A stretch of 64,000 nt of DNA from Tiliqua scincoides (lineage: Eukaryota > Chordata > Lepidosauria > Squamata > Scincidae), in assembly GCF_035046505.1 (NCBI RefSeq), contig NC_089821.1:97844132-97908131 (forward strand), given 5' to 3'. Both the position numbers and the translations under genes were made by a program. Below, piece by piece: positions 13,471 through 25,874 of this stretch. Position 1 is the stretch's first letter. Every line of letters starts with the position of its first letter. The notes beneath the pieces were generated by a model, which ran no database searches, had not been told where the DNA came from, and saw only the letters and a list, made by a program, of their open reading frames with translations.

Positions 13471-13640
13471 CTATTTATTTATTTATTTATTTATTTATTT
13501 TATTTAATGTCATTTAGACTTCTGTTCCACCAAAGGAACCATCAAGGTGGCTTGCAACCATATAGAGTAAAATGGTATTAAAACGCACTTCAAAACTCAC
13601 CCTAGTAAAAAATAAGATACAACAGAAAGTAACAGATTCA
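13471..13640. repeat. (ATTT)n tract and LINE-like 3' end
   Basis: A (ATTT)n run spans 13472-13505. It is followed by AGACTTCTGTTCCACCAAAG and AAGGTGGCTTGCAACCATAT, the 'position in grid' type sequence found at many reptile LINE 3' ends on the opposite strand. Confidence 0.5.
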
Positions 13641-13916
13641 GGGTATGCTCAGTAACAGATAAAAGACTTCTAGTGTCTGTTTAGAAACTGTAAGCGTTGG
13701 GCTCATTGGGCCTTCAGGATGAGGGGACTCCACAAGTAGAGGGGGCGATTGCACCATAGCAAGCCCAGTCTCCTGTACTTCAGATGGTGTTAAGGGGCAT
13801 ATAGCTCTGTCTGGCTTCACTCCCTAGATATCTCCCTATAATAACTAGTTATTGCTAATTTCCTTCATTATGATAGATCACTCAGGTCACTGATGGGTCA
13901 CTTCTAGGTCACTCAG

Positions 13917-14006
13917 AGCCCAAGCCTATGTATCTCTACTCAGAAGTAGTCCCATTATAGTCACTGGAGCTTACTTCCAGGTAAGTGTGGATAGAATTGT
14001 GGTCTC
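13917..14006 (+). repeat. dispersed CTACTCAGAAGT element, single copy
   Basis: The sequence runs from AGCCCAAGCCTATGTATCTC through CTACTCAGAAGTAGTCCC to GTAAGTGTGGATAGAATTG. It matches, with changes, the unit tandemly repeated at 34047-34418. Confidence 0.75.
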
Positions 14007-14009
14007 ATA

Positions 14010-14845
14010 GCCCAATCCTGTGCTGCTGCAGCCCCGCACACCAGGTAGCTGCCAGCGTCTCCTCAGGAGAAGGGGACATTTGTCCCCTTCCTCTGAGTAA
14101 GGGAAATGGGGTTTCTTGACTCTGTATCAGCTATGTAGTCAGCACAGAATCAATAAGCCCCATGTCGGGCCATGAGACCCAACACATGGCTCTGGATCCA
14201 GAGGAGCTAAGCTCCGCCAGTGCCCGTCCCACTCCCTCCCGCCCTGCTCCCTCTCCTGCCATGCCTCCTGCTTGCCTGTGATGGAAATGCACAAGGTCAG
14301 TCAGTCAACACAACCTTTATTAGGCATAAACATTTGATAGGTGAAGACTGTACAGAAACCGTAGAGAGAATAGAAACCTAAGCAGTACATGAATATATGT
14401 ATATGTGCGCACCTACGTGTACACACAGATACGAACGTACATTACATTTTACATACAAACAGGAATTATTTAAAAGACAGAGAACAGTCAGTCACTCTGC
14501 AAGGTCCCTCAAGGAGATAGGATGTGATGTCAGCAGTGGCCCCTTTAAAGGTTAAGGCCTGGGATTTCAGCAGAGAGTGTGCTGTACAGCTACAGCGCCA
14601 AGAGGCAATGAGGTCTCTAGGGATATAAGAAGCACCTGAGACAGGAAGGGTTCTCCACTGCCCAGCACTCTGGGTGAGCACCAGGCAGTGGACCATGAGC
14701 CCAGCGTTGGAGCTGGTCCAACACGGGCTTGTGCTGGGCTAGCTCCAGCGCTTGGCCTGTGGTATTGCTCACAAATGTGCTTTATGGCACATTTTGCAAC
14801 AGTGTGTGCTGGTGGTGAGCTGGCATGCAAAGATCTGGATTGGGC
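14010..14845. mobile_element. worn MITE bounded by CCCAATCC / GGATTGGG
   Basis: The left end GCCCAATCCTGTGCTGCTG and right end ATCTGGATTGGGC are an inverted pair, as in the similar repeats at 41172-41655 and 48921-49082. A LINE 3' fragment lies inside it (from 14296). No transposase is visible. Confidence 0.45.
14296..14660 (-). mobile_element. LINE 3' fragment, minus strand
   Basis: On the minus strand the end reads TTTATGCCTAATAAAGGTTG and then TGACTGACTGAC. This resembles the 3' terminus of the full-length LINE in GALNT5 intron 2 (TATGCCAATAAAGGTACTG). Upstream minus-strand sequence has a short broken frame. It lies inside the worn MITE at 14010-14845. Confidence 0.45.
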
Positions 14846-17828
14846 CCTCAGTGAACTTCATGGCTGAGTGAGGAATTTGGGTCTCCCCAATCAAAGTTCA
14901 ACATTCTTAGACTACAATGGCTTTGCATAGTAGATAAACCTCCACACAGTAGCATCAAGGAACATCTGCATGAAAGTTATGAATATGTTGTGGAGCAATT
15001 TAATGCTGTTTTGCTGTGTCCCAAAATAGTGGGGCATGAAAGCTATCAGCTGGCAAAGACGAACACACCAAATGGTGTTATAGAGTGTTTTTATTTTATT
15101 TTATTTACCTGTGGATTAAAATTTCTATCTGCAGGGATGGTACATCACAAGTGGCTTGAATCCTAAACATATTTCTAAAATTAAACCTTCTATCCGCTCT
15201 TCCAGAGATATTCTTGTGCTTCTTCTGAGAAAAGAGAGAGCAAAAGCACCACCTTGTGGTGAATCAATGGCAAATTTCTCATGCAGCAAGTTTTTTGGCC
15301 GTGATCTCTTTTTTCAAAAATTTTTGAACCCACCTCCTCTTCCCCCTGAAATTGTTCCCCTTGAAATGAACAGTGGCTAAAGTGAATGGATACAACAGTA
15401 GAGATCGGAGGAATCTCATGCATTGTTCAAGTGTTTCTGCACTTGAAGGCAGTGAAGTTTACTTGGTTTTGCCATGCCAAATGGCAGCTCCTTGTGTTGT
15501 GTTGGAAGGTCAGTCTGGACATTCTGCATGTTTTGGAGAACAGCTTTCTCAGCAGTTGTTTCATGAAGGCCGGGGAGAGGCCCCAAAGCCCTGAGGGGCA
15601 CATGGAAGTTGTGTGCATAGCTCTCTAGATTTCCAGTTTTTTAAATATACTATTGGATCTAAAAGAAAAGTAAAAAGTTTAATTTGAAATATCTGAAGAC
15701 AATTATTTTCCTAAAAATTATTTCTAAATACACTAAAAGCAACCTCCAATAATATAAGATGTGCATGCTTTTAGCCTTGTTTATTTCAAGTACTTGCCTA
15801 AACTCTAAGCAAACTCAGAGAATATAACTTTACTTCTGTGGAAAACAAGGTGAGAGAATCAGGGCATGGTTTTTGTCTTCTTCTCTGTGTCAGTGAAAAA
15901 AATAGCAGAGTATGAGAAAACTTACAGAAGGGAATGCTGGAAGTATTTGAATGCATGGTGGTAGCAGCGATGGATGTAGTGAATTTTGTGGACCTCAGGA
16001 GCAACTTGTCCTGGAGGCAAGCCTGGTGTCAAGGGCATTGTAGGTTTAAAAAAAATTGGCAGCTGCTAATGTGGCCACCAAAATCACAAAGATAAGACTG
16101 AAAACGTCTTTGCAGAAGCTCTTGGTGCTGCTTCTATTGCTTAGGAAAAAGAATAAATGACAGCTGTTTTAGAGTGACAAGGAAGAGCCAGGGACAAACC
16201 CAGTAGCCTGTAAGGCACTGTTGGTAAATTGCAGCAGACTATCAGGAACCACTGAAGTCAAACCAACAAAGGTATGTCTATTGCATCTGTTCTTCAAGAG
16301 GAGACTCCAGTTGGCAATGGCATCACTAGGGAGGTGCAGGCCACACCGGTTGACACACACGTGGGGGAGGTAACACTACTACTGGCCAAAATTTTTAAAA
16401 TCTTAGTATTTTCAAATAATATCATGTTATATCATTTGATGCGTAATTTAATGCAGAATGCAATGAAAGAAACAGTGTTGAGCCATCTCTATTCTATCAA
16501 ATGTTATAGCCAAAAAACCAAAAGTCCTCCTAACTCTATTTGTAAATTCCACACTGAGAAGAAAATCTAGTCACCAAACAGCTCTAGATTTTGAGGTCTG
16601 TTCCAAGCAGCTCCTTGTGTCTACAGCCAGGGGGTGGAGCTGTAAGTGCCGCACAGCCCCAAAACTCACCTTGTAAGCTACCCTTCCCCCTCACTCTGAG
16701 CCTGTCCAGGTGCGAAAGCAACACAGAGGTGATGCCTCTGCATTGCTTTCACTCCTCGGAATGTTCCCAATAGGAGGAGGAGGGGCAGCTTACACAGTGA
16801 GTTTGGAGTCATGTGGCACTTTCAGCTCTGCCCCCCCACCCAAGCTCTGCTGTTGCCTGTAGGATACCTGAGCAGTTGGGGGACAGAAAGGAGACGCCAA
16901 AACATAAAGTACTGCTAACAGTTTTTAGGGAGTACAAACTACTGCTGTATGACCTGCTATGCAATCACAGTCCCAGACCTAACCACAATTCAATGTAATG
17001 GCTTGCCCATTTCCTGTCACATTGCCCCTTCGTTGGACGTGCACAGTTGCTGCTAACAGTGTAGTGAATGAGGAAGCCCCTGTACACTCTCGGTGTGGTG
17101 TGTATTGCCACTTGGTCATGGGTCAGTGTCTGCTTTCTTCAGCAAATTGTCACTGGAACTTCTGTTTGAGCGACATGAATATTAAAAACAATTTTTTAAA
17201 AAATGAATACGTATGTGAAGTTGCTGGAGCTTTCCCACATTTCTGCACGTCACACAACTGCTAAGGACCTTCCATGAATATTCATTTTGGTTTGGTAAGT
17301 AACTCTTTTTTGGGTTCTGTTTGCAATACTTTAGTCTCATTTTCTGCCAAATGAGTTCCTTAGCAAGAATGCTGGTTTGGGAAAAAATGAATATTTAAAT
17401 ACATATATTTAGTCTCTCCAGAGAAGTAGCTCTAAAGACTTTTGGACACTAGGATTTTGCAACACCAATATTGCCCTACACTAGAGTGTTGGCAACCTGT
17501 CTATCTGTTATAGGGATTCATACATTCTATGCACCTTTATTGCCCTTTGAATATAGCCTGTATAGTGTAGCCTAGCCTTGGGTGTTCATGTACGTAGAGG
17601 AAAGCCAGGGTAAAAATACATTACATAAATAGATAGATTTATTTTTATAAGATATTTATACTCCACTTTTCTGACCATTTTGTTCAAAGCAGCTCAATAT
17701 TAAACACTCACAAAAGTTAGCAAAACCTCACAGATTAAAAGCAATGAAATGAGAGAAACATTAAGTATTAAAATCTTTAAATCAATAATGAAACTAGCTA
17801 CCCTGCTAAAATGACTTTTAACCTGATT
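14846..17828. other. intergenic, no gene recognised
   Basis: Only short frames. A fragment at about 16316-16375 (CAATGGCATCACTAGGGAGG, GGTTGACACACACGTG) is related to the left end of the hAT-type element at 22945. The tract at 17610-17700 (ATAGATAGATTTATTTTTAT, TATACTCCACTTTTC) looks like a worn LINE 3' end. Confidence 0.5.
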
Positions 17829-18136
17829 GATAGCCCAATCCTCTCCAGGCACATGGAGGGCTTTACGACAGTAGAACACAGTTCTACTGTAGTAAAATTG
17901 TTTTTGGTGGCATGCACAGCATGCTGCTGGCAGCCATTTTAGGAATGCTGCTGCCAAGAGCAGCAGTGCAGGATGCCACCACCAAATCCAAAAGGCAAGT
18001 CTGAAGGTGGCAGGAGTGAGGGTGGGCAGAACGGGGAGGAGACAGTGGTGAGGAGGGGAGTGGACTGAGGCTGGGAGGGGGCAGTATTCGCAGCAGTGGT
18101 GCCACCAATATCTTCCCCTGCCTTGATCTGCCTTCC
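17829..18136. repeat. worn 'cccaatcc'-type repeat
   Basis: It begins TAGCCCAATCCTCTCCAGGC and is GC-rich with TGCTGCTGGCAGCC and CAGCAGTGCAG strings like the other 'cccaatcc' repeats. A 180-codon open frame on the minus strand through it has no recognisable domain and is probably chance. Confidence 0.4.
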
Positions 18137-19344
18137 CAGGTCCAAAACGTCTTCGCCATTCTACATGAGAAGGATGCTTATTGGCAAATGAAGATGGATG
18201 AAGAGTCATCTGAATTATGCACTTTAAACATATCTTGGGCAAGGTTCACCTTTCTCTGTCTTCCCTTTGGCATAAAATCTGCAAGTCAGGTATTTTAGCT
18301 GAAGAAAAACAAAGCCGTTGATGATGTTGCTGATGTTCACATCATCGCTGATGACATTATCATAGCAGCCTCAACAAGAGAAAAGCATGACTACGCTGAA
18401 GGCAGTGTTCAGAGGGCCCTAGCCCAGAATAACAGATTCAACCCAGATAAGACCCAGTTCATGATCAGTTAAATCGGATACATTGGCCACAGACTTCCAT
18501 CAGAAAGAACTAAGCTGGATGACCCAACATGACACCCCTACTAGACAACAAAGCCCTATGGAGTCTCTTTGAGATGGTCAGATTTCTGTGCATCTGCATA
18601 GGATACACCAAATGAAGCAACACTGACCGTCCCACTGAAGCAATTACTATGATATTGATTGTATCACATGGCAGTGGTCCTGGGAACAAAACAAGGCACT
18701 ACAGGATCTCAATGGGGCACTATACACAGATATTGTACTGAAGTTCTGTGGCCTCAGAAAGCTATCACTAGCCAAGCAAATGCATCCAAGAGATGTTTAA
18801 AAACCTGCCTGCTATAAGGCAATGTGGACCTGTCTGCCATATGTCTCATGAGCCTTATCTGAGGCAGAGCAAAATTATACCCAAATGGAGGGTTTCTTGC
18901 CATTGTGGTGCCTACTAAAAAGGTCCACCACTACATTTATGGTATGCACATAATAGTACAAGCAATAAGCCACTTGAAGCTATCTTTTCTAAACCCCAGG
19001 GCAGGCCCCAGCAAGGCCTCAATGTATGTGGTACCAATTGTAGAACTATGGTTAGTTTCTTCAACACATTGCAGGTCAACAAATGCTTACTTCAGATACA
19101 TTTTCAAGAGTAGCCATGGCAAACCTCATACTACCAGATAACTGCAATGCAGACAAAAGGGTAGCTCCCATATTCACTGTCAGTACAGATCTACCAACAA
19201 AGCACAAGCCAAGATCCTGAGCTAGTGGCCTCATCCAAACTCATGTGTGTAGACTGGCCACAGCAGCAGAAACAAGTGGGCACTTTGCCACCGTTGTACA
19301 TCTATGAAAGATGTATTTCACTGAGGGTGGCTTGATGATATCAA

Positions 19345-19600
19345 GTGATAAGCTTCTGAGCATCCTGCTTGGAGACAGGCTGTGTAGCATGGCCTCTCCC
19401 AGTTTGAAGAGACACTTGGCCAACAGACTGAGGCAAAGAAGGAAGTCCCATGGCCAGGGAGACAGATCAGGGACAGACTACACTTGCTCCCAGTGCAGAA
19501 GGGATTGTCACTCCTGAATCGGCCTTTTCAGCCACACTAGTTCCAGAACCACCATTCAGAGTGCAATACCATAGCCTTCCAAGACTGAAGGTTGCCAATG
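19345..19600 (+). mobile_element. LINE ORF2 C-terminus and 3' tail
   Basis: The translation contains GDRSGTDYTCSQCRRDCHS, a Cys/His knuckle typical of the C-terminus of one group of APE-type LINE ORF2 proteins, followed after a stop by IGLFSHT. The 3' end ATACCATAGCCTTCCAAGAC, TGAAGGTTGCCAATGAATGA is nearly the same as the tail of the 5S-derived SINEs at 3533 and 25875, so this LINE family is a likely mobilising partner. The 5' part is missing. It lies within the gypsy fossil. Confidence 0.65.
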
Positions 19601-20013
19601 AATGAAATGTCCTGAAGTCCTGCGCTTGCCAGACAAATCAGTACGTTCTGTTATCTCTAAAATGAAGGGCTTTTTGCCAGGCATGGCATCCCAGAAGACA
19701 AATCTCAACAGACAGAGCAACAGCAGACCCTGCAGCTCCTTAACCATAAAGATTGCCTGAAGCCCAAGCCCAACTGTCTGAGGCAACAGTAATGCCTCCT
19801 GCAAGTCTTATTGCTCCACAATCACCAGGAGCCAAATTTACCAGAAATAAAGGTCTGGTATGTCTTTAACAGCTACTTTAGTGGGATAAGTGTTAATAAA
19901 TCCCTGACCAGCACCGATGGACAATGGTTAGATTATTTGCTAAATGACCTGTTGTAATGGGGGTGTAAGAATGAAAGGGGAGTGCTGTACTATATATTAC
20001 TATTGCTTTAAGG

Positions 20014-20217
20014 CAATGGTTCCCAAACTATGTGCCGTAGTGCCCAAGGGCATCACAGTGCACTCACAGGGCACCATGTGATCTCTTCCCAGCTTGAGAT
20101 AATTCAAAATCTTGTGTGATTCTTGAGAGAACATGTGAAATTTCACACAATGGCACTACTGCAACAGGTCACTGTGGACAAAGGGTGCTGTGGCAGCAGC
20201 AAGTTTGGGAATTACTG
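20014..20217. mobile_element. hAT-type MITE (204 bp) inside the LTR
   Basis: The ends CAATGGTTCCCAAACTATG and CAAGTTTGGGAATTACTG form an inverted repeat. A perfect 8-bp duplication, CTTTAAGG, flanks it at 20006-20013 and 20218-20225. Non-autonomous and younger than its LTR host. Confidence 0.9.
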
Positions 20218-20409
20218 CTTTAAGGCAAACTCTTGAAGGATCTCAGAGATCCCAGGTCAGAACCTGGGAAGGAGCTAAATATACCATGAGCCTGGCTAAA
20301 GCCTTTTACTAACATTATAGTTGTTTCTAGTTGCTTTATCCAGTTAATATATACATTTATTAGATAGTCCTTATCTCCACTGCTTCTTCTGACCCAGAGG
20401 AACACTACA

Positions 20410-22385
20410 AAATGTTCAAAGCTACTAGACTAGATATGATGGGGAGGTCTAAAAATATACATGCATATTGTGAGCATTCAAATTATCATAAACATGGCCT
20501 GAGCACTCCCCTTACCTCCACTGGTCTCTTGCTGAGCTGTCATGTCAAATTTATGGTTTGGTTAAAGCTCTACTCTGGGAATGTCCAGATCTGGAGCTCT
20601 GATTGTGCTGTGATATCCCAGCAGTGACCAAACCAGCACTTGTCTCATTTTCAAGTGCTGGTTTAATTGTTATTTGTACAGTATATCACAGCTCCTGATT
20701 CAGATGAGCCATGGAGCAGTGGTTTGATGTAACAGGATTCCCCAGTTGTGTAAGCAAAGAAGAAAAGGGAAGGGGAGGAGGAAGAGGAGCAGCTCATGAA
20801 GACATCCTCAGTTTATCCATTATCTGAAACAACAGCCCAGTGACTCTATTAATTATACCACTTTACACTCACTGCAAAACTATCATCAGCCTCCTTTCTA
20901 AGTTTCAGTCATTTCTGATATCCTTGCAATTGCAGACATACCATATAAAGTCCAATGGGGCAAAAGCCCCAGGTGCAAGATGCTAGGACCCCGCGGAAGC
21001 CTCTCTGAGGTTCCCGACGGGGGCAGAAACTGTGCTTCCGGAAAACCGGAAGTTTAAAGTGTTGAAGAACCTCACAGAGGTTTCTCTGATGCAGGTGGAG
21101 GTTGCGTGAGGCTCTGTAAGCCTCAGGTGAGTGGGGGGGGGGGCAGATTTCTGCACGTGGGAGTGGTGGTAGCCTGCAGGGAGGGCGCCATTGTGGACCT
21201 TTGCCCCAGATGCAGGGCTGGGGAGGTCCACTGCTGCATCTGTGGTCATCCACCTGAGCCTTATTTCCCCTTCTCACAATAGACCCTGTGAACTACTCCA
21301 GAAGCTTCAGTTCCAGCAACCAGATTTTTTACTTTTTGAGTTTATCCCAAACCAGTTAGGGATGCAACAAGTAAGCACACCATTCTTCCCTTCCTGCCCT
21401 TTCCTTTTAGCTGCTGCATGATTTCACAAATTTCTCCCCAAACTCTAGCTTTTTATCGACAACTTGACAAATTTGGTTTAACTGTTTTGATGTAATAATC
21501 TAATTAGGTAACGGGTTCAGTGATGGATTGTCTTTTGTTAATTTCAACCATCTGCTCCGGCATTTGTTTGTATGTGTACCAGCTTTCAGGGCTTCTCTTC
21601 TCTAATAGTAATTAATGGTACTGTTAATAAGCTACATATATCATATCATCCTGCAATAATTTACCAGAGGATCATTTTATGAGACAGATTATATTTAGCA
21701 GTGATAGAAAATACCTCACATTACTGAATGCTGCATACGGCTAACTAGTTGTTTTACTTTCCTCTTAATGAAGTCCATAATTAATTTAATGCACAGTTTA
21801 TGCATAATTTGAAATGTAAAAGCGTCGCTAGGTCAGGTTTTATCATCTTTTATTCAAAACATGCTGTCTGCTTTTACAAGACACATATTAGCCAAACATA
21901 ACCTCTATGCAAATTTCAGAGACCTGCTGTTGTGCTTTAATTTGGAGCCCTCCTGAATGTATTCCAAAGCAAACATATTCTCGTCTCTGGCTATTCAAAA
22001 GATTCTTTCGGTTTTTCTGAACTGTTTTTCTTCCTCAGAGGAAGAAACCCAACATGACATAATACTGCATCTCTGCAAAATTTGCTTTCAAATTAACTCT
22101 TACTGAGGATGACTCCAGGAAAAAAAAAAAAAAAGCTCATTGAGACATTGCATAGGTTCTAGGCAACAAACCACATTCATACAGGGGTTCTAACCTGAGT
22201 ACTGGAGAGCACCAGTTTCACTGTCTGGCTTTCAATAATTCTAGTGTTCAGTTTAGCTCTGGAGGCAAATCCAAATGACTGCTGGATTTCATCTTTTCAG
22301 AGGGAGAGCAGCCATTGCTTTTTTCCCTCCCAGTAGCCTTTGTTGCACTTTTGCAACTAGCAGAACTCGGCTAATTAATTGTTAC
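20410..22385. other. intergenic; AT-rich possible conserved element
   Basis: No coding signal. A short GC-rich patch at 20985-21200 contains TGCTTCCGGAAAACCGGAAG, a near-palindrome. The stretch about 21430-22080 is AT-rich, free of recognised repeats and dense in homeodomain-type TAATTA and octamer-like ATGCAAAT (about 21908) motifs, which suggests but does not prove a regulatory element. An A-run lies at 22119-22134. Confidence 0.45.
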
Positions 22386-22507
22386 ATGGGCTACCCTTTC
22401 AGCAGCACCACTTCTGCCAAAGCATTACTTTGCAGACCACCTCTCACCTGCTGAGCTGCAAAGTGACACCTTGGCAGAAGCAGCGCTGCTGAAAGAGTGG
22501 TCCACAT
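22386..22507. repeat. short foldback repeat
   Basis: CCCTTTCAGCAGCACCACTT and onwards to CTTTGCAG (left arm, to about 22434) is the imperfect inverse of CTGCAAAGTGACACCTTGGC to CGCTGCTGAAAGAGTGG (right arm, from 22456). The arms are about 42 bp with a loop of about 20 bp. It could be a small MITE. No target duplication was identified. Confidence 0.6.
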
Positions 22508-22944
22508 GATGACTGGGCTCTCTCCGCTTGCTAATTTGGCTTTCCCATATGGTGAAAATATTATCTAGATTTACATATTTTCTCTTCTGTTATTTGCAGC
22601 TAATGAGTTTCTACATGAGATCAAAGTGCTTATCTCTGGTTACCATCTGCTTAATGATGTCACTTCAAATTTAATGTTGTCACTTCTGACCCTCAGCAGG
22701 TGCCATGAATGCTGCTTGGTCCACTGTATGAAACACCCCTGCTCTAAAGCTTCAAAGATAACCATACTTACCATATATGGGAGTAAGTGCCACTGAAAAA
22801 ACAGGGGATCACTTCTAAGAAAGGATGTAGGATTGTGCTATATGTAAGGGAGGTGTTACTTAATGTCAACTACAGACCAGAATACGCCAATCCTGACCAA
22901 TAATCTGAAATGCTGAATAGAAATTTGGAAGAAGGAACTAGGAG

Positions 22945-24150
22945 CAGTGGCATCACTAGGGTTCATGTCACCTGGTGCGGGATGCCAGCGTGTCACCTCC
23001 CCATGCAGTGGGCGGGGCAACACCCCAGGTGGTGGGCGTGGTGATGTACCATCACTCTGCCCCCACTGGTTTTTGGGCTGTACCTTTTGATAGAACAAAG
23101 ATAGAACACATTCTGCATGAAATTAGGCATTGATTGATATATAACATGCTGGTATTATTCCTCCAAACTGTTATTTTGGTCACTGGTGGTGTCACACCCC
23201 CTCTCAGGGTGTCAACTTACTAACACCTTATTGCAGCAGTTCTCAAACTTTTAGCACTGGAACCCACTTTTTAAAATGACAATCTTTCCAAGACCCACCA
23301 GAAGTGATGTCATGGTGCAAGTGACATCATCAGGCAAATTAAAATAAATAATTGAAGTAAAACAAATAATTAAATAAGCAGAAGCCAGCCCTGTTCCGCC
23401 AAGTGAATGTCCTCTGTAGCCTGCCTGCAATAATATCCCTCTCCAAAACCAGTAAGGTTTTCAGCCCTACCCAGTACCCATTTCAATTTAAGAACTTCTG
23501 TTTAAACCAGATCACTGTCAGGATCCACCTGGCTTTGCAAGTCTCAAAAAAGTTCACCTTATCAGCTGAAGCCTCTGTTTTGATCCTTTTTAGTGGGGTG
23601 GGGGGAGGCTGCCTTCTGGAGCATTTGTTGAGCGCCAGTTCCATCAGATCAGGACCATTCTGGTGGCTTCACATTCCCCTTTGCCACATTCCCACCAGCC
23701 AAGGCGCGTTTGCTTACTCATGAGTAAACATTCCATAGGGCTCAATTCATTTGTCTGCTTGGAGGGAAGGACCTCCTTCTCAGGTGTTTTGGGGGCTGCA
23801 TTCATTGGATCAGGACCATTCTGGTATCACTGGATTCCTCTCAGCCTGCCCTTTCCAACGGACTAAGGCAAGTTCACCTACTCACGAGTAAACACGCGAT
23901 ATGGCTCAGTTTCACTTTCCATAGGGCTCCATGCATTTTTGTGTTCTGGTTTTTTGGCCATAACTTTTGACAGAAAGGAGATATTTCACTCTGGTTTTTT
24001 GCTTTGCATTTCACTTGAAATTCTGCATCCAAGGTATATAATGTGATGGGGTTACTCCTAACCACCATGATTTTAGTGCATGTCACCCCCCCTGTGCACG
24101 TCACCTGGTGCGGTCCACACACACCCCACACTTCCCTAATGATGCCACTG
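22945..24150. mobile_element. hAT-type non-autonomous element (1.2 kb)
   Basis: The inverted ends CAGTGGCATCACTAGG (left) and TAATGATGCCACTG (right) are flanked by a perfect 8-bp duplication, ACTAGGAG (22937-22944 and 24151-24158). The interior has no transposase frame and contains an inverted copy of the MITE family seen at 8335-8531 (23236-23340). Two internal blocks share a CATTCTGGTG..AC-type duplication around 23655 and 23815. Confidence 0.85.
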
Positions 24151-24261
24151 ACTAGGAGGGTGTGAACATCACACTGACAAGCTCTTACATTTAGAATCCT
24201 ATTGCAATATCTTATGTGAATAAACTTCACATATAGGCTAATGGGTTCTGAGCTGTTTGTG

Positions 24262-25074
24262 ACAGATCAGGAGAGAGGTTTGGGGGGGGGGTGGACAAGT
24301 CGATAAAAGTGTTGACCCAGTGTGCGGCGGCAGTTAAGAAGGCCAACTCTATGCTTGGGTTCATTAGAAAAGGTATTGAGAACAAAACAGCTAATATTGC
24401 AATGTCCTTGTACAAATCGATGGTAAGGCCACACCTGGAGCATTGTGTCCAGTTCTGGTCACCACATCTCAAAAAGGACATAGTGGAAATGGAAAAGGTG
24501 CAAAAGAGAGCGACTAAGATGGTTACTGGGCTGGGGCACCTTCCTTATGAGGAAAGGCTATGGCGTTTGGGCCTCCTCAGGCTAGAAAAGAGACGCCTGA
24601 GGGGGGCATGACTGAGACATACAAAATTATGCAGGGGTGGACAGAGTGGATAGAGAGATGCTCTTTACACTCTCACATAACACCAGAACCAGGGGACATC
24701 CACTAAAATTGAGTGTTGGGAGGGTTAGGACAGACAAAAGAAAATATTTCTTTACTCAGCATGTGGTCGGTCTGTGGAACTCCTTGCCGCAAGATGTGGT
24801 GACGGCATCTGACCTGGATGCCTTTAAAAGGGGATTGGACAAGTTTCTGGAGGAAAACATTATGGGTTACAAGCCATGATGTGTATGTGCAACCTCCTGA
24901 TTTTAGAAACGGGCTATGTCAGAATGCCAAATGCAAGGGAGGGCACCAGGATGCAGGTCTCCTGTTATCTGGTGTGCTCCCTGGGGCATTTGGTGGGGCC
25001 GCTGTGAGATACAGGAAGCTGGACTAGATGAGCCTATGGCCTGATCCAATGGGGCTGTTCTTATGGTCTTATCT
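24262..25074 (+). mobile_element. CR1 LINE 3' end (ORF2 C-terminus and 3' UTR)
   Basis: The frame from 24291 encodes VLTQCAAAVKKANSMLGF, then YKSMVRPHLEHCVQFWSPHL and LPYEERLWRLGLLRLEKRRL, the characteristic C-terminal part of CR1 ORF2. After one frame interruption near 24605 it continues as WNSLPQDVVTASDLDAFKR to about 24879. The 3' UTR ends with GGCTGTTCTTATGGTCTTA, a CR1-type end. It is 5' truncated, as most CR1 copies are, and only mildly decayed. Confidence 0.9.
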
Positions 25075-25863
25075 CTCCATGAATACAACCTTGGACAAGG
25101 TAGTCCAATTGCTCTCAAGAATGAAATTGCAAGCACTGCATAAATATTCAGGCTGAGATTTGTGATCAGTTCCTATTTGCCCTTACAGGATTCATCAGGA
25201 AGCCAGAAAGAGGGAAGAACTATTCTTATAATTAGTTGCTTCTTGTCAAGTATTAGGCATGCAAGATTGTGAAGATATCTAATTATCACTTATGCAATTG
25301 CTAACAAAACATTTGTAAAGTGGCAAATGTTGGCAAAAAGGTAGTGTGTGACTTTGCAAAGTGACACATTTTCCACAAGAATGGTACAAATCTCAGGCAT
25401 TGTAGTCCACGTTCAGATAGGAAACTGTGAGCATGAAATACTTAAAGGAATTTGCATGAATATTCAAAACAGATTCATCTGTGCCTCAGTACAGCTTCAG
25501 TCCAGAAAAGAGACTCCGGAAAGTTGTCATCAAAGCAGTTACTTACAAAGTCTACTGACAGTAGTGAGAGGACTGCACAGGACAAAACAAAATTGTGGAC
25601 TACATCAGTAGAAGCTACTTGATCAGACCTGGGCTGCTGCTGAGTGTATTCAGGACTCAGTTGTCCCATTAGGATTCCAAATATTTTTACATGGGGAAAA
25701 AAAAGATGCCATGGATTTGATACAATAAATTTTTTTCAGATGATCTGTGTAGTTATTTATTACATTTCACTTCTGCCTTTCTTCTGTGAAACTCAAAGCA
25801 CAATCCTAACTGGTGTTTACCGCTGTACCAGCCCCGGATGTCACAAAGTGCTCTGAAACACCC
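25075..25863. other. intergenic, nothing recognised
   Basis: No frame above 90 codons, no recognised repeat, no RNA gene. Confidence 0.55.
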
Positions 25864-25874
25864 TGTGAGTAAGG

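Larger units (their letters stand above)
18137..20409 (+). mobile_element. Ty3/gypsy LTR retrotransposon fossil
   Basis: Decayed reverse-transcriptase and RNase H sequence runs from about 18140 to 19190 (short recognisable patches around the polymerase active-site region and a later RNase H patch). The 5' end, gag and most of the integrase region are not recognisable. A purine-rich GAATGAAAGGGGAG precedes a possible 3' LTR, about 19982-20409, that begins TG and ends CA. A LINE 3' piece sits inside at about 19345-19600, and a hAT MITE is inserted in the LTR. The copy is old and heavily broken, with many breaks. The gypsy call is firm and the LTR limits are tentative. Confidence 0.6.

Noticed and set aside
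17700-18242. 180-codon open frame on the minus strand
   Set aside because: It covers a worn repeat and the start of a gypsy fossil on the other strand. No domain is visible.
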